64,000 nt of DNA from Paraburkholderia ribeironis (GTDB taxonomy: Bacteria; Pseudomonadota; Gammaproteobacteria; Burkholderiales; Burkholderiaceae), in NCBI RefSeq assembly GCF_900019265.1, contig NZ_CYGX02000017.1, positions 1-64,000 of the forward strand, written 5' to 3'. The notes under the pieces were generated by a model. That model made no database searches and was not told the DNA's origin. It saw only the letters and a list, made by a program, of their open reading frames with translations. How positions within the stretch are numbered: position 1 is the stretch's first letter; each line of letters begins with the position of its first letter. Position numbers and translations under genes: made by a program. Positions 42,954 to 51,598 of this stretch are shown one piece after another.

Positions 42954-43277
42954 GTGCAATTCCAGACATCTTTTCTGGTCGCAGCGGTATGCACGGCGCT
43001 CGCGGGTGTCACGCCGGCGCGGGCCGACGATGACAACCAGAACGCATGCGGGACAGTGCTCTGCCTTGCCGGACTGATGCAGGGCGGCAATGGCGGTCGG
43101 GACTGCAGCCAGTACGAGGCAAACTACTTTTCCATCGTGCGTTATCACCATGGCCATTTCGATCTGGGCGGCACGTCGAGCGCGCGCGGCGATTACCTCA
43201 ACCAGTGCCGTTCGGTTGGAAGCGATCAGAAGAGCGCGGTGAATTCCAGGTACGGCGGCGTCGAGAATGGCCCGTGA
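42954..43277 (+). CDS. trbM: TrbM/KikA-like transfer protein
   Basis: A 107-residue protein with a signal peptide (FLVAAVCTALAGVTPARA) and the TrbM pattern of paired cysteines: ACGTVLCLAGLMQGG, then CSQYEANYFSIV and NQCRSV. TrbM proteins are periplasmic and are found in VirB/Trb-type conjugation loci. Start is a GTG, with GGAG upstream. Confidence 0.8.
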   Translation: MQFQTSFLVAAVCTALAGVTPARADDDNQNACGTVLCLAGLMQGGNGGRDCSQYEANYFSIVRYHHGHFDLGGTSSARGDYLNQCRSVGSDQKSAVNSRYGGVENGP

Positions 43278-43764
43278 ATCGCTTCTCTCAGGGCGCGGCG
43301 AATTTCCTGGCCTGCGGCAGCCGGGCTTTCCATCTTCCGGCGGCGATCGCGCGCAACGGCGGCGGGACTGCGGCGACGTCAGGGCACTGCCAGCGCTGTT
43401 CCAGCTGAATCTGATGCATCTCGCTGCTGCGAAACTGCTTAAGACCATGGAGTTGGACCGCGAGTACCAGGCGGGCGAAGTGACCAGGCGATTTGACACG
43501 CCGATGGCGGCGATAAACGGCATGCTTTGCGCCCTCGTCGAAGGAGGTCTTGTACTCGTGCGCAGCGTTCCATCACGCATCATCCGCGTTGAGCGCCTGT
43601 CGTTCGCGCCGCAGCCACCGTCACCGGTCGTTGCGGACACGGGTACACAGACAACTGTAGCCACGCCGCCGTTCGCCCGTCAGAATCATGGCTGGTTGCG
43701 GGACCACGGCACGTCGCTCCTGGGCGTGCGCAGCCTCGCGATGCTCGTCCGGCCTTCACGTTGA
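43267..43764 (+). CDS. Hypothetical protein with winged-helix-like segment
   Basis: A 165-residue product. Residues 50-105 (LAAAKLLKTMELDREYQAGE, then TRRFDTPMAAINGMLCALVE) look like a small winged-helix DNA-binding domain. The start may be at 43267, overlapping trbM, or at the ATG at 43414. No close family is known to me. Low-level DNA-binding or regulatory function is a guess. Confidence 0.45.
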   Translation: MARESLLSGRGEFPGLRQPGFPSSGGDRAQRRRDCGDVRALPALFQLNLMHLAAAKLLKTMELDREYQAGEVTRRFDTPMAAINGMLCALVEGGLVLVRSVPSRIIRVERLSFAPQPPSPVVADTGTQTTVATPPFARQNHGWLRDHGTSLLGVRSLAMLVRPSR

Positions 43765-43771
43765 ACGCATC

Positions 43772-45133
43772 ATGGAACTCATCGAGCGCGATTGCCCCGA
43801 TACGGTCAGGCGACATCTGAGTGCTGAAGAAGCCGCAGCTGTGCGGCGGTTCTGCGGCGAAGGACAGCAAGTGCGGCCTGAGGACGTCAGACTCGTGGAA
43901 GCCGTGCTCGAAGAGATGCACGACGGGCGACATGTGCGTCTGTGGCTCGAGTGTGACTGCGTCAGCGCAGCCGGTGGCCGGCCGCGGCTGACGGCCCGGG
44001 TGCGTGAAGACGGCCCGCGGCATTTCGTGCGCATGCACCAGTACGGCGAGCACCACTGTGCGCTGGCGTCGTTCCGGCAGACGCCGGAGCCGGAAAACGC
44101 TGGGCCGGAGGATGGTTGCGCGCGGCGAGGCCAGCACAATCCGCTCAGACCGGTGGCCGACGCGCTTGACTATCTGGACAATCTGAATGAAGGCGCTGCC
44201 CGACCGGGCGGCTCGACGGGATCAGAGGGCGGCGTGAGCGAAAGGGGCCGTCGCCTGCCACGCCTCAGACGCATCCTGCACACGCTTCTTGAGGACGCCG
44301 ACTTTGCACGGCTGCACGTCGACGCATTGAACGAAAATTCCAGATCGTGGGAGCGACTCGAAGCATATGCAGCCGGCCAGGCGCTGAGCCCGCGTCTTTG
44401 CCTCTCGCAGATGCTCTATTTCAGGCCATGGACTCCTCTCAACGAGAAGATGATGGAGATCGACGCCCTGCCATGGCCGGAAAGGAAGGTACGCAGCGCG
44501 CTCCTGCTGTTCGTTGCCGACGAGATTCGCGCAGGCGTTGCAATCAAGAAAACCAGCATGGGCGAGTGTGTGGTGCGCCCCGAAAAGGGTATCCGCGCCG
44601 GTGGCCGCGATCAGCGACTGACGCAGCCGCCGTATTGGGTGCTCAGCGTGGTCGACCGCGATCGCGACGGCAATGCGCGCTTCCGGGAAGCGTTCGCGCA
44701 GCATGCGTATTCGTTTGCGCGACCCGTACCTCTCGACAGCCGCTATGAGCGCGTCACGCTGAAATTGCTGTTCGGCGTCATGGCATGGGTAAAAAAGCAC
44801 GGCGTTGAGGTGACGCTCTGGAAGCCACTGTTTGACCGGGAGGTGAGACAGACCGACGGGCCGAGCCTGTGGTGCCGCCCCGACTTCGAATTGACGTTCC
44901 GATCGGTGACAGCCGTCGGCGTTGCGGCACGGCTGCACCGTGTCGTCATCGAGACGATGGGCGCCGACGATCCTGACTATCTTGAGCGCAAGTCGCGTAC
45001 TCAGGAAATCATGAAGCGCCGCGGCATCCTGATCGAGCATTGCGTTGCCGACGATGCTGACCAGAAGGAGCGGGACGACGCATTTTTCCGCAGGGTCGCT
45101 GCAAAGATCCTGCATCTCGCTGGAGTACTGTAG
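43772..45133 (+). CDS. Unknown protein, DUF1173-like (tentative)
   Basis: A 453-residue protein. The N-terminal third has a Cys/His cluster (LECDC ... EHHCALASF) reminiscent of the metal-binding head of DUF1173 proteins from Burkholderia-type plasmids. The C-terminal half (LSQMLYFRPWTPLNEKMMEI, FELTFRSVTAVGVAARLHRV, then KSRTQEIMKRRGILIEHC) is long and well-conserved in look. It follows the transfer genes on the same strand. Function unknown. Confidence 0.5.
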   Translation: MELIERDCPDTVRRHLSAEEAAAVRRFCGEGQQVRPEDVRLVEAVLEEMHDGRHVRLWLECDCVSAAGGRPRLTARVREDGPRHFVRMHQYGEHHCALASFRQTPEPENAGPEDGCARRGQHNPLRPVADALDYLDNLNEGAARPGGSTGSEGGVSERGRRLPRLRRILHTLLEDADFARLHVDALNENSRSWERLEAYAAGQALSPRLCLSQMLYFRPWTPLNEKMMEIDALPWPERKVRSALLLFVADEIRAGVAIKKTSMGECVVRPEKGIRAGGRDQRLTQPPYWVLSVVDRDRDGNARFREAFAQHAYSFARPVPLDSRYERVTLKLLFGVMAWVKKHGVEVTLWKPLFDREVRQTDGPSLWCRPDFELTFRSVTAVGVAARLHRVVIETMGADDPDYLERKSRTQEIMKRRGILIEHCVADDADQKERDDAFFRRVAAKILHLAGVL

Positions 45134-45786
45134 ACAAGGCCAGTCTGACCGTCTCACGGCGCCTCGTTATCTGCCAATCTTTTTGATGGACGCCCCCGCT
45201 TCAGGGAGCCTGCCGGCAACTTCCGCACCCTCGCCAGCGCGAGACAACACGTGGGTAAAAGGCCACGACGGGGTGCGTGGCAGCCGGCGTCAAACGCCTC
45301 GGGCACGTAAAGGCGTGTGAAGCTCCAGGGAGTACCCTCCGGATATGCAGTCTGATCGTAACCATTCAGGCACGTGTCGACATCCTGTGCATTGCGGATA
45401 CCCGGCTATGAAGACCAGAATCGCAGGTTCGTTTAAAACATTTTGGTGCACGAGTTAGGTCATATGGCCTTGACCGTGATGACTGGCCATTCCGATAAGG
45501 ACTGCGATCACGCGACACAGGGCGCCATGCGCCCTGGCATCCCGGCTCCTGACTTAGGCACAAGGCCTCCAGGGGAGCCGCGACGGGTACGGGTAAGCAC
45601 AGGCGCTGACATTGAGGCATCGCATTCCTGCGGGCGTCGGAAATCAGCGCCAAGCATTTTCGTATCCGCGGGCATTCCAGACCATGTGAGCGGCGGGCAC
45701 ACAAGCGACGTCCGAATGACCGCGTGACCGACTCCGCAACAGTCGAAACAGGCCACTTTGAGGTATTCGATTTTCCCATTTCTGGG
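45134..45786. other. Gene-poor segment after the transfer region
   Basis: About 650 bp. Open frames on both strands lack ribosome sites and look random. I see no RNA gene or clear terminator. This marks the end of the conserved transfer block. Confidence 0.4.
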
Positions 45787-46617
45787 TCAGGTCACGTCCG
45801 CGCTAGCGTTCCTGTGTCGGCGCTTCCACAACCAACCCGCGACGGGAACCAAAATTGTGGCCCACAACCACTGCCAGTTCCCTTTAGCAAAGTCCGCGAA
45901 TCGCTGACTCGTTGTCACCGTTACGTTGATGGTCCTCCCAAATGTCCTAATGGTCCGGGGGGTGACCGCCCCGTCCAGAAGAAAGTCTGCGTCCAGGTTC
46001 AGATAGAGACTGTGTTGACCTGCACTCTTTGGCTTGATGGTCCAGCTCCAGGTGGTTGGCTCGTTACCACTGACGGCCTGAGTCTCAGGCGTGTTGGCAG
46101 TGATATCGAAGTCTGGACCGGACAGATGTGCAGTCATGCGATTCGAAACCTTGATCGCGTCGGTCTCGACTGTGCCGGGCGCGGTGATTGATTTGGCGAG
46201 CTCGGTGGGTGACTGGTGTAGATCGAGGCGCAACTCTACTTTGGCGCTATCGTCAATGTTTATTGGGCTGGGCGAATTGAAAGCGATGTTGCCACTTTGC
46301 ATCTTCGCGATCGCTTCGTCGACTGCCGAAAAGATAGAAGGAGAGGGAGCTGTGACCGGAGGGGATGTTGGCGCAGTTGGTGTCGGTTTTGGTGCTGCCG
46401 CTCCCGTATCAGGCGCTTGCGCTGATGCTGACGCCGCGGCGTCCGATACGGGTGCGGCTGCGTCTGATGCGGCTGCGGCTGCGTCCGATGCGGGTTCCCT
46501 GACAGGCGCTAGTGGCTGCTGTGCGCGATCCCAGTTGATCGAGACCAACATCAGGAGGGCCACAAGGCTAGCCCCAAGGCCGCTTACAACCGCCACTACC
46601 CAATCTCTCCGGGTCAT
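45787..46617 (-). CDS. Two-helix membrane protein with Ala/Pro-rich stalk, unknown
   Basis: A 276-residue protein. An N-terminal membrane helix (VVAVVSGLGASLVALLMLVS) is followed by a low-complexity Ala-Ser-Asp repeat stretch (residues 40-95). A soluble beta-rich domain comes next (AKVELRLDLHQSPTELAKSI, then TWSWTIKPKSAGQHSLYLNL) and a C-terminal helix ends in a basic anchor. The layout suggests an extracytoplasmic sensor or effector. It stands alone in rearranged DNA. Long frames on the other strand mirror it and look less protein-like. Confidence 0.5.
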   Translation of the reverse strand: MTRRDWVVAVVSGLGASLVALLMLVSINWDRAQQPLAPVREPASDAAAAASDAAAPVSDAAASASAQAPDTGAAAPKPTPTAPTSPPVTAPSPSIFSAVDEAIAKMQSGNIAFNSPSPINIDDSAKVELRLDLHQSPTELAKSITAPGTVETDAIKVSNRMTAHLSGPDFDITANTPETQAVSGNEPTTWSWTIKPKSAGQHSLYLNLDADFLLDGAVTPRTIRTFGRTINVTVTTSQRFADFAKGNWQWLWATILVPVAGWLWKRRHRNASADVT

Positions 46618-47258
46618 GATTCTTCCCCACGTCGGATCACGTTGCCAGTTTCTGCGCTGCGTCTCTCATCCTCGTGTCTGTTCGGAAAAGTCGGGGTCCC
46701 AAACAGCGAACGCCGACATCACAACTACACCCTCTTATAAAACGACTAGCCCCACCTTTTGTTCAAGGTCGCTGTAGAGGAGCGACGCCCGACGGGTAGC
46801 TTGTCTTTGCAAGTCGGGGCCTCTTTTCGGCGAACGTTGCGTTTTCGAGGGCCCCCGGATCGTCCACGTGTGACTCACCGCAATCTCGTTCCGAAAAAGA
46901 ACGACGAACCGCTGTCAGGATAGGATACCTAGGCCGAATCACCAGACAAACACGGGGACCAACAGCTGACGTCGCGCCCCGTCCGGCCGGCTTGCGTTGC
47001 CTTACGAACTGGTGAATGGGCTCACTACTTACACAAGGGGGGCGCTGAAGCGCCGGTGGGCCTAACGGAGGCTGAATCACATCAAATTGCTGACTGCAAA
47101 TCCGTCCGTCGAACCGGGTCAACTTCAGTCCGTCTACGCACGCGCCGCAACGAGCTCAGCCGATACGACAAAGCGGACCCCAGCGGCGCCAGCGGCGCCA
47201 GCGGCGCGGAGCGTGACCTGTCTGCATCGGATCCCAAAAACGATTCGCTTAGTACAAC
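46618..47258. other. Gene-poor segment before the Tn7-like remnant
   Basis: About 640 bp with no supported gene. It contains short tandem repeats (AGCGGCGCC at about 47181-47207) and probable junctions of deleted mobile DNA. Confidence 0.35.
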
Positions 47259-47480
47259 CTACTCATCGCGATCAACGTAGCGTGCGTTGATCAGCCCATA
47301 GCCCGGACGCTTGCAGAAGGTGATCACGTTCGCATTCTCGTCGAGCAGTAACCATTGTTCGAGCGACTCTCGCCGGTAGAATATGACGCTGCGCGCGAGC
47401 TTGGGGCTGAAGGCTTCGAATTGGTGTGCGCCGCGCGGCCGGCCAAGCGCGATGGGCTTGGCTACGTGAAGGTTATTCAC
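47259..47480 (-). pseudogene. Truncated TnsA-like endonuclease of a Tn7-type transposon
   Basis: The 73 remaining residues (AFSPKLARSVIFYRRESLEQ, then WLLLDENANVITFCKRPGYG) match the N-terminal part of TnsA-like proteins, which cut the 5' ends of Tn7-family elements. The frame ends abruptly after VDRDE, so most of the catalytic domain is missing. It starts 120 bp inside a likely transposon end (47600) and reads inward, as tnsA does next to a transposon terminus. Confidence 0.55.
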
Positions 47481-47524
47481 CTTGAGACAAACCTCCTACC
47501 GACGGGATTCGAAGTGTAGGAGGC

Positions 47525-47600
47525 AAGTTGACAAAATTAATACGGACATATGCGAGTTGACACTTTTATGCCGATTCGAAGGGAAATGAAAGTGTCAACA
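47525..47600 (-). mobile_element. Tn7-like transposon end with repeated TnsB-type motifs
   Basis: On the minus strand the sequence from 47600 begins TGTTGACACTTTCATTTCCC. An inverted copy, GTTGACACTTT at 47556-47566, pairs exactly with AAAGTGTCAAC at 47589-47599. A third related site, GTTGACAAAATTAATACGG, lies at 47527. A 5'-TGT end and repeated internal sites fit Tn7-family termini. The related TGACAGAATTATTACG at 47639 lies just outside and may belong to another end. Confidence 0.5.
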
Positions 47601-47651
47601 AGGCCGCCCTTTGGCCCGTGGCTAGGGTGAAGGGGCGGTGACAGAATTATT

Positions 47652-47995
47652 ACGTCCTACGCCAGCAGAAATACGGCTCGACGCTGTCCCTCACCGGGCC
47701 CGAGGATTTCCAGGCGGCCGCTGCGCTAGCGGCAGCCGAGCTGCGAGTACATGTCGTGTTCGAACAGCCGGAGCTCGAGCACATCCGGCAGTTGCGGCGT
47801 GCCGAACTCGATGCCGAGGCACAGGAGCGCCGGACGGCGCAGCGCGGGCGCGAGGGATGGGAGCGCGACGAACTGCGCGACGTCGTGCGTAATCCGCAGC
47901 CACATGCTGAGGGCGATCTATCCCGTCCAGATCAGGATGGCGGCTCGCACGCTGATCCGGACCCACCGGACAGCGAGCCCGATGTTGAACGGTGA
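47652..47995 (+). pseudogene. Remnant of a second relaxase C-terminus (LPD7 end)
   Basis: In one frame the sequence reads QQKYGSTLSLTGPEDFQAAA ... VVFEQPELEHIRQLRRAELD, clearly homologous to the last 110 residues of the relaxase at 3267-6302 (QQKFGATLSLSGPEAFQAAA ... IVFEQPELESIRQVRLAELD). It is diverged, so it is not a recent duplication. Everything upstream is missing and it directly abuts the Tn7-like end. It shows that a related plasmid or mobilization region once lay here. Confidence 0.8.
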
Positions 47996-48117
47996 ACCAC
48001 CGAACCTTAGAGAACAACAATGAACCGGCTTTCAAGCATCGGGGGAGGGCGCGGCCTACCAGCCAGCGACCAGTTTTGCGGGTGCCGCTCGAGCAGCAAG
48101 GATCCTTCGCAGGGTAG

Positions 48118-48429
48118 CCAAGGACTTTTCCGCGATCGGAGAAGACGCGTGCCAACGAGCATCTAGTCAGGGTCTACAACGAGAAAGACCGGCGAACGCT
48201 TGAGTGGCTTCGAAGGCATGTCGGAGATGCGGCAATCGCCATCGTTGTCGAGCAATGGGCGGGACCAGGCAAACCTTATCTCTCGACCGTCTGCAGACCC
48301 CTGGGTGTTAGAACCCCAGAGTTTTCGGTAGCACGAAGTACTGTATTTAAATACAGTACTGTTAATTTATACAGGGTTCGGTTAATTGGCAAGCGCCAAT
48401 TTCACTTCGTGCGACGTGGCTTTCGCTAA
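48118..48429 (+). pseudogene. Possible gene fragment without a start codon
   Basis: One frame gives HLVRVYNEKDRRTLEWLRRH, then AIAIVVEQWAGPGKPYLSTV and CRPLGVRTPEF, which looks like real protein for about 55 residues. There is no ATG, GTG or TTG in the open stretch, and the frame then runs through the LexA-box palindromes. It is best read as the 5'-truncated tail of a small gene. Confidence 0.35.
48339..48374. promoter_or_regulatory. Two tandem LexA (SOS) boxes
   Basis: CTGTATTTAAATACAG (48341-48356) lies in a perfect 24-bp palindrome (48337-48360), and TACTGTATTTAAATACAGTA fits the LexA consensus. CTGTTAATTTATACAG (48359-48374) is a second CTGT-N8-ACAG site, with centres 18 bp apart. Tandem boxes usually mean tight SOS control, as at colicin promoters. 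The next functional unit on the plus strand is the retron-like locus. Confidence 0.8.
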
Positions 48430-48758
48430 GGCGGCAACGATCCACATTACTGCAACTAACGGTCATGCGCATCCGATATCTTGAAGGTGGCGACACCGCG
48501 AGTCCGTCTTCAAAGGCGTTGGTCGCGGGGAACGTTGCCGTGCAGCGCCGTTTCCGGCAGGATCATGTCGTCCGCACTCCTTCAGCCTGTATGGCCGATC
48601 GCCTCGAACTAGTCGCCCTCGCGCTCCCGCCCCGATCCCTGCCAACCGCCCGTCGCGCCGTGCGTGACCACCAGGAGCCCGGTGCTGTGTCGGTTAAGCG
48701 TGGCCCTCTGCCAGCCGGTTCGCTCTTATGATCTAGCGATCAGGGGGCATTGGCACGC
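48384..48758. other. Non-coding leader between the LexA boxes and the retron-like RNA
   Basis: About 370 bp with no supported gene. It begins with a hairpin AATTGGC-AAGC-GCCAATT (48384-48401) and holds a TATGAT (-10-like) at 48727-48732, about 27 bases before the presumed RNA element, without a good -35. Confidence 0.4.
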
Positions 48759-49079
48759 GTATCCCACGGAACGCCGAAGCAAGTATGTTCACTTGCCTGC
48801 ATCCGCCGCTTTTCATACAATAAGGTTATGTCAGCGACCAGGAGCATTCTCCGGTCATATGTCTGGCCTCTACCGGGTCTGCATCCATTTACGTGTGGGC
48901 GATTCCTTGATGACAAGGAGTCGCCCATTTCGTATGGGCCTCCCGGTCAGTCCGGTTCGCCGTCTTCCCTTCCCCCTTTACTCTGACTGGCGGATCACCT
49001 GCGTGTCTGTCTACGAGATGTCATGCTATGGTCTGCGATTTCCGGACCCTGCGTTTCCAGATGACCGTTCCGGCGATAC
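48759..49079 (+). ncRNA. Candidate retron msr-msd RNA
   Basis: GTATC-cca-CGGAACG (48759-48773) pairs with CGTTCCG-gc-GATAC (49066-49079), 12 base pairs that close a 321-nt region ending six bases before the RT start. This matches the a1/a2 arms of retrons. AGC (48778-48780) follows the 5' arm, as at the branching guanosine. Inside are hairpins GCAAGT-ATGTTC-ACTTGC (48779-48796), GACC(A)GGAG-CATT-CTCCGGTC (48836-48856) and a 13-bp stem GGGCGATTCCTTG-ATGA-CAAGGAGTCGCCC (48897-48926) with one G-U pair. It is longer than most known msr-msd RNAs. Structure was judged by eye. Confidence 0.6.
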
Positions 49080-49085
49080 CTGAAG

Positions 49086-50072
49086 ATGACCAAGAAACCG
49101 TTGCAGTTCCTGTTCGACGCGATGTATCACAACAAACAGAGCTTCGCGGACTTCGCGACGGGTGACATCGGCCGACATCTCTCGGCAAGGCAGATTACGG
49201 ACGACGCCGGAAAAAAGCGAGATGTCTTCGTGCCGGACAAGGTGTTGCGAAAGTACCATTCCTTCCTAAACCTTTTCGTCTTCAATTACCTGTCGGTGAA
49301 TACAGCCGTGGTCTTTTCCTACCGGAAGGGCACGAACGCCGCGGACGCCGTGCGCAGCCATGCAAGCAGTCGACACTTCTACCAGGCGGACATTTCTAGC
49401 TTCTTTCCGAGCATCACTGCAGATATCGTTAGACGGTCAATTCTGAGAGACGAGGCGCAAACGCCGGTAGAGGACCTTGGAGACTATCTCGACCGAATCA
49501 TCGATCTTGTCACCATTGACGGAACGCTTCCGATCGGTTTTTCTACCTCACCGGTGATCAGCAACACCGCGCTTCTGCCGTTCGACGATGCATTTGCGGC
49601 CCACTGCTTGCGCAACGGTCTCATCTATACCCGTTACTCGGACGATATTACGGTTTCGTCGCAGGAGAAGGCGCCACTTCTTGCGCTGGACGCGGTGATA
49701 CAGGATCTGCTGTGCCGGTGCAACTTGCCTGAAATGCGGCTGAATGAACGAAAGACGAAAATCAGCAGCACCGGGCGAAAAATCAAGATACTCGGGATGG
49801 TGGTCCTACCAAACGGTGTGGTAACACTTGATGCCAAGGTCAAGAATCGGATCGAAACGCTTCTCCACCTATACGTGCGAAATCAGTTGGCGCTGCAGGA
49901 GGTCATGAAAGCCGATCTCGTTGAGAGTGCCGAGACATTGTCTGGACTGCTGAATTACGCCAACACGGTGGACCAAGGTTACCTCGACAAACTCCGGCGG
50001 AAGTATGGCGTCACTGTCGTTGACACCCTGGTTCACCAGCCGAAAAGAACAGATTCAAAGAAGGATAAGTGA
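49086..50072 (+). CDS. Retron-type reverse transcriptase
   Basis: A 328-residue RT without maturase or endonuclease domains. Motifs: VVFSYRKGTNAADAVRSHAS, FYQADISSFFPSI (first catalytic Asp), TLPIGFSTSPVISN and YTRYSDDITVSS (YSDD active site). The spacing between the His of RSH and the Asp of ADISSFF equals that in retron RTs, but the retron NAxxH and VTG motifs are altered (AVRSH; KILGMVV). This makes it a divergent member. The stop overlaps the effector gene region, so the two are co-translated. It probably copies the RNA just upstream into msDNA. Confidence 0.8.
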   Translation: MTKKPLQFLFDAMYHNKQSFADFATGDIGRHLSARQITDDAGKKRDVFVPDKVLRKYHSFLNLFVFNYLSVNTAVVFSYRKGTNAADAVRSHASSRHFYQADISSFFPSITADIVRRSILRDEAQTPVEDLGDYLDRIIDLVTIDGTLPIGFSTSPVISNTALLPFDDAFAAHCLRNGLIYTRYSDDITVSSQEKAPLLALDAVIQDLLCRCNLPEMRLNERKTKISSTGRKIKILGMVVLPNGVVTLDAKVKNRIETLLHLYVRNQLALQEVMKADLVESAETLSGLLNYANTVDQGYLDKLRRKYGVTVVDTLVHQPKRTDSKKDK

Positions 50073-50074
50073 CG

Positions 50075-51421
50075 ATGGAGTTGCTTGTCCAGATCGAAAA
50101 TGTGCAGCACATCGTGAGTGCGAATGTTGCTATACCCTTCGACAGCAACCAGCTGTTCTGTATAGTAGGCCGGAACGGTGTGGGAAAGACGTCTCTTGTC
50201 AAGGCGTTGCGAAACCTTCGCGTGGCCGACACTTACATCAAGACTTCTGATAGCAGCATCTTTTCGGTTGATAGCCGGGTCGCGTACAAATACGGGGACC
50301 AAGAGTTCGTCTATACGTATGATGCAAATATTCGGAGCCTCAACAGCCGGACACCCGTTCCGTCGACGCTACGCGAAGAGATCGATGTCGAACTCCCGAT
50401 GCCCTACGGGGAACGGTTCAACTACTTCCAGACAATCAGCAATCACGACGCAGAAATACGCCAGAATGTAGTCCTGCAGAATTACAGCACGCCGAACGAG
50501 CTGATCGAATTCTTATCGGATATCTACGGCTCCCGCCGATTCGACAATCTAAGGGAAATACGGATCAAGGGGCGGTCGTACTACTGCTTGATCAAGGAAG
50601 ATAGCCGTTACATTAGGGAGGACTATTTCAGCTCCGGTGAGTACTTCGTGATCAGCCTGTATCGGAAAATCAAAAACAGAAAGAAGCTGATCGCCATTGA
50701 CGAAATTGATATCTCGCTTGACGCTGCCGCTCAGGTACACCTCGTCGGCAATCTTCGTCGTTTCTGTCAGCAATATCACGTGAGCATCGTATTCACCACT
50801 CACTCGTTGGCGATGATGCGTATGCTGGAGTCGACCGAACTGCTGTACGTGGGTAACGAAGAGGGAGTAGTCGACACCAGACTCGCGTCGTATAACTATG
50901 TGCGCAGTATACTGTTCGGATTTTCAGGCTGGGACCGGTATATTCTTACTGAAGATCTGACCTTGAAAAATTTTGTCGAACACGCCATCGCGAAGCATAT
51001 CAAGAAGGCATTCTTCACCTACAAGATCGTTCACGTAGGCGGTGGTTCAAATACGGTCGATCTCATGCTTCGCAACGTGACGGAAAGATTTTTTTCCGAT
51101 ACTGCCAAGGTAATTACTGTTCTTGATGGTGACCAGCATCAAGAAAAGTATTTGCAGAGGGCAAAGGAAGGAGTACTTCTGCTGCCGTTTCCCAGCGTCG
51201 AAAAGCAGATTTTTATTGATTATTCAGATAAAAAGCTCGCACTACTACCCGACAGCTGGAAAGGCGACGTGTCCAAGCCTGACGGCAAGGGCTTGGTCCA
51301 CGCCCTGCAGAAGGCCAAACTTTATTCGACCGTCGAATTATTTGAGCATCTTTGCGTCACATACGCCGACAAACTGAACGAGTTGATCCACCGACTAGAC
51401 ACCTTCCTTAATGCAGACTGA
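50075..51421 (+). CDS. OLD-like ATPase with C-terminal TOPRIM domain, retron effector
   Basis: A 448-residue protein. ABC/SMC-type ATPase motifs are Walker A GRNGVGKTSL (about 35-44), a signature-like FSSGEYFVISL, and Walker B KLIAIDEIDISLD. A His-loop follows (IVFTTHSLAMMRML). The C-terminal half has TOPRIM features: ILTEDLTLKNF (Glu) and ITVLDGDQHQEKY (DxD). OLD-family ATPase-TOPRIM nucleases act in phage defence, and some retrons use them as effectors. ATG at 50075 has AAGGA at good spacing. GTG at 50069, which overlaps the RT stop, is an alternative. Confidence 0.75.
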   Translation: MELLVQIENVQHIVSANVAIPFDSNQLFCIVGRNGVGKTSLVKALRNLRVADTYIKTSDSSIFSVDSRVAYKYGDQEFVYTYDANIRSLNSRTPVPSTLREEIDVELPMPYGERFNYFQTISNHDAEIRQNVVLQNYSTPNELIEFLSDIYGSRRFDNLREIRIKGRSYYCLIKEDSRYIREDYFSSGEYFVISLYRKIKNRKKLIAIDEIDISLDAAAQVHLVGNLRRFCQQYHVSIVFTTHSLAMMRMLESTELLYVGNEEGVVDTRLASYNYVRSILFGFSGWDRYILTEDLTLKNFVEHAIAKHIKKAFFTYKIVHVGGGSNTVDLMLRNVTERFFSDTAKVITVLDGDQHQEKYLQRAKEGVLLLPFPSVEKQIFIDYSDKKLALLPDSWKGDVSKPDGKGLVHALQKAKLYSTVELFEHLCVTYADKLNELIHRLDTFLNAD

Positions 51422-51598
51422 CTACCCAGCGAGGCGCTATGGAAACAATCCGTCGAAAAAACCGACGCAACGCACCTAAGCCGCAGTGCGGCGTTACTTT
51501 GCGAGTTCGCCACGCTGTCACCGGACCATCATGAGTGGCTATCCAGTGATGATCGGGAAGCATACCCCTTTCATTGAAAATACGTCGCGGGAATATTG
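51422..51598. other. Short intergenic gap
   Basis: About 180 bp between the retron effector and the SIR2 pseudogene. No clear terminator or RNA gene is visible. Confidence 0.3.

Noticed and set aside
46091..46777. 228-codon plus-strand frame opposite the two-helix membrane protein
   Set aside because: It is the mirror of the Ala/Ser-rich stretch. The minus-strand product has a signal helix, soluble domain and C-terminal anchor, so that strand is preferred.
48301..48480. Possible CRISPR-like or attachment-site repeats around the palindrome
   Set aside because: Only two related palindromes with LexA spacing are present and no repeat-spacer order. SOS boxes are the better explanation.
48664..49083. 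A 139-codon open frame across the candidate retron RNA
   Set aside because: The product is Arg/Ser/Cys-rich with no family look and no ribosome site. The same DNA has strong RNA hairpins and flanking complementary arms, so coding is unlikely.
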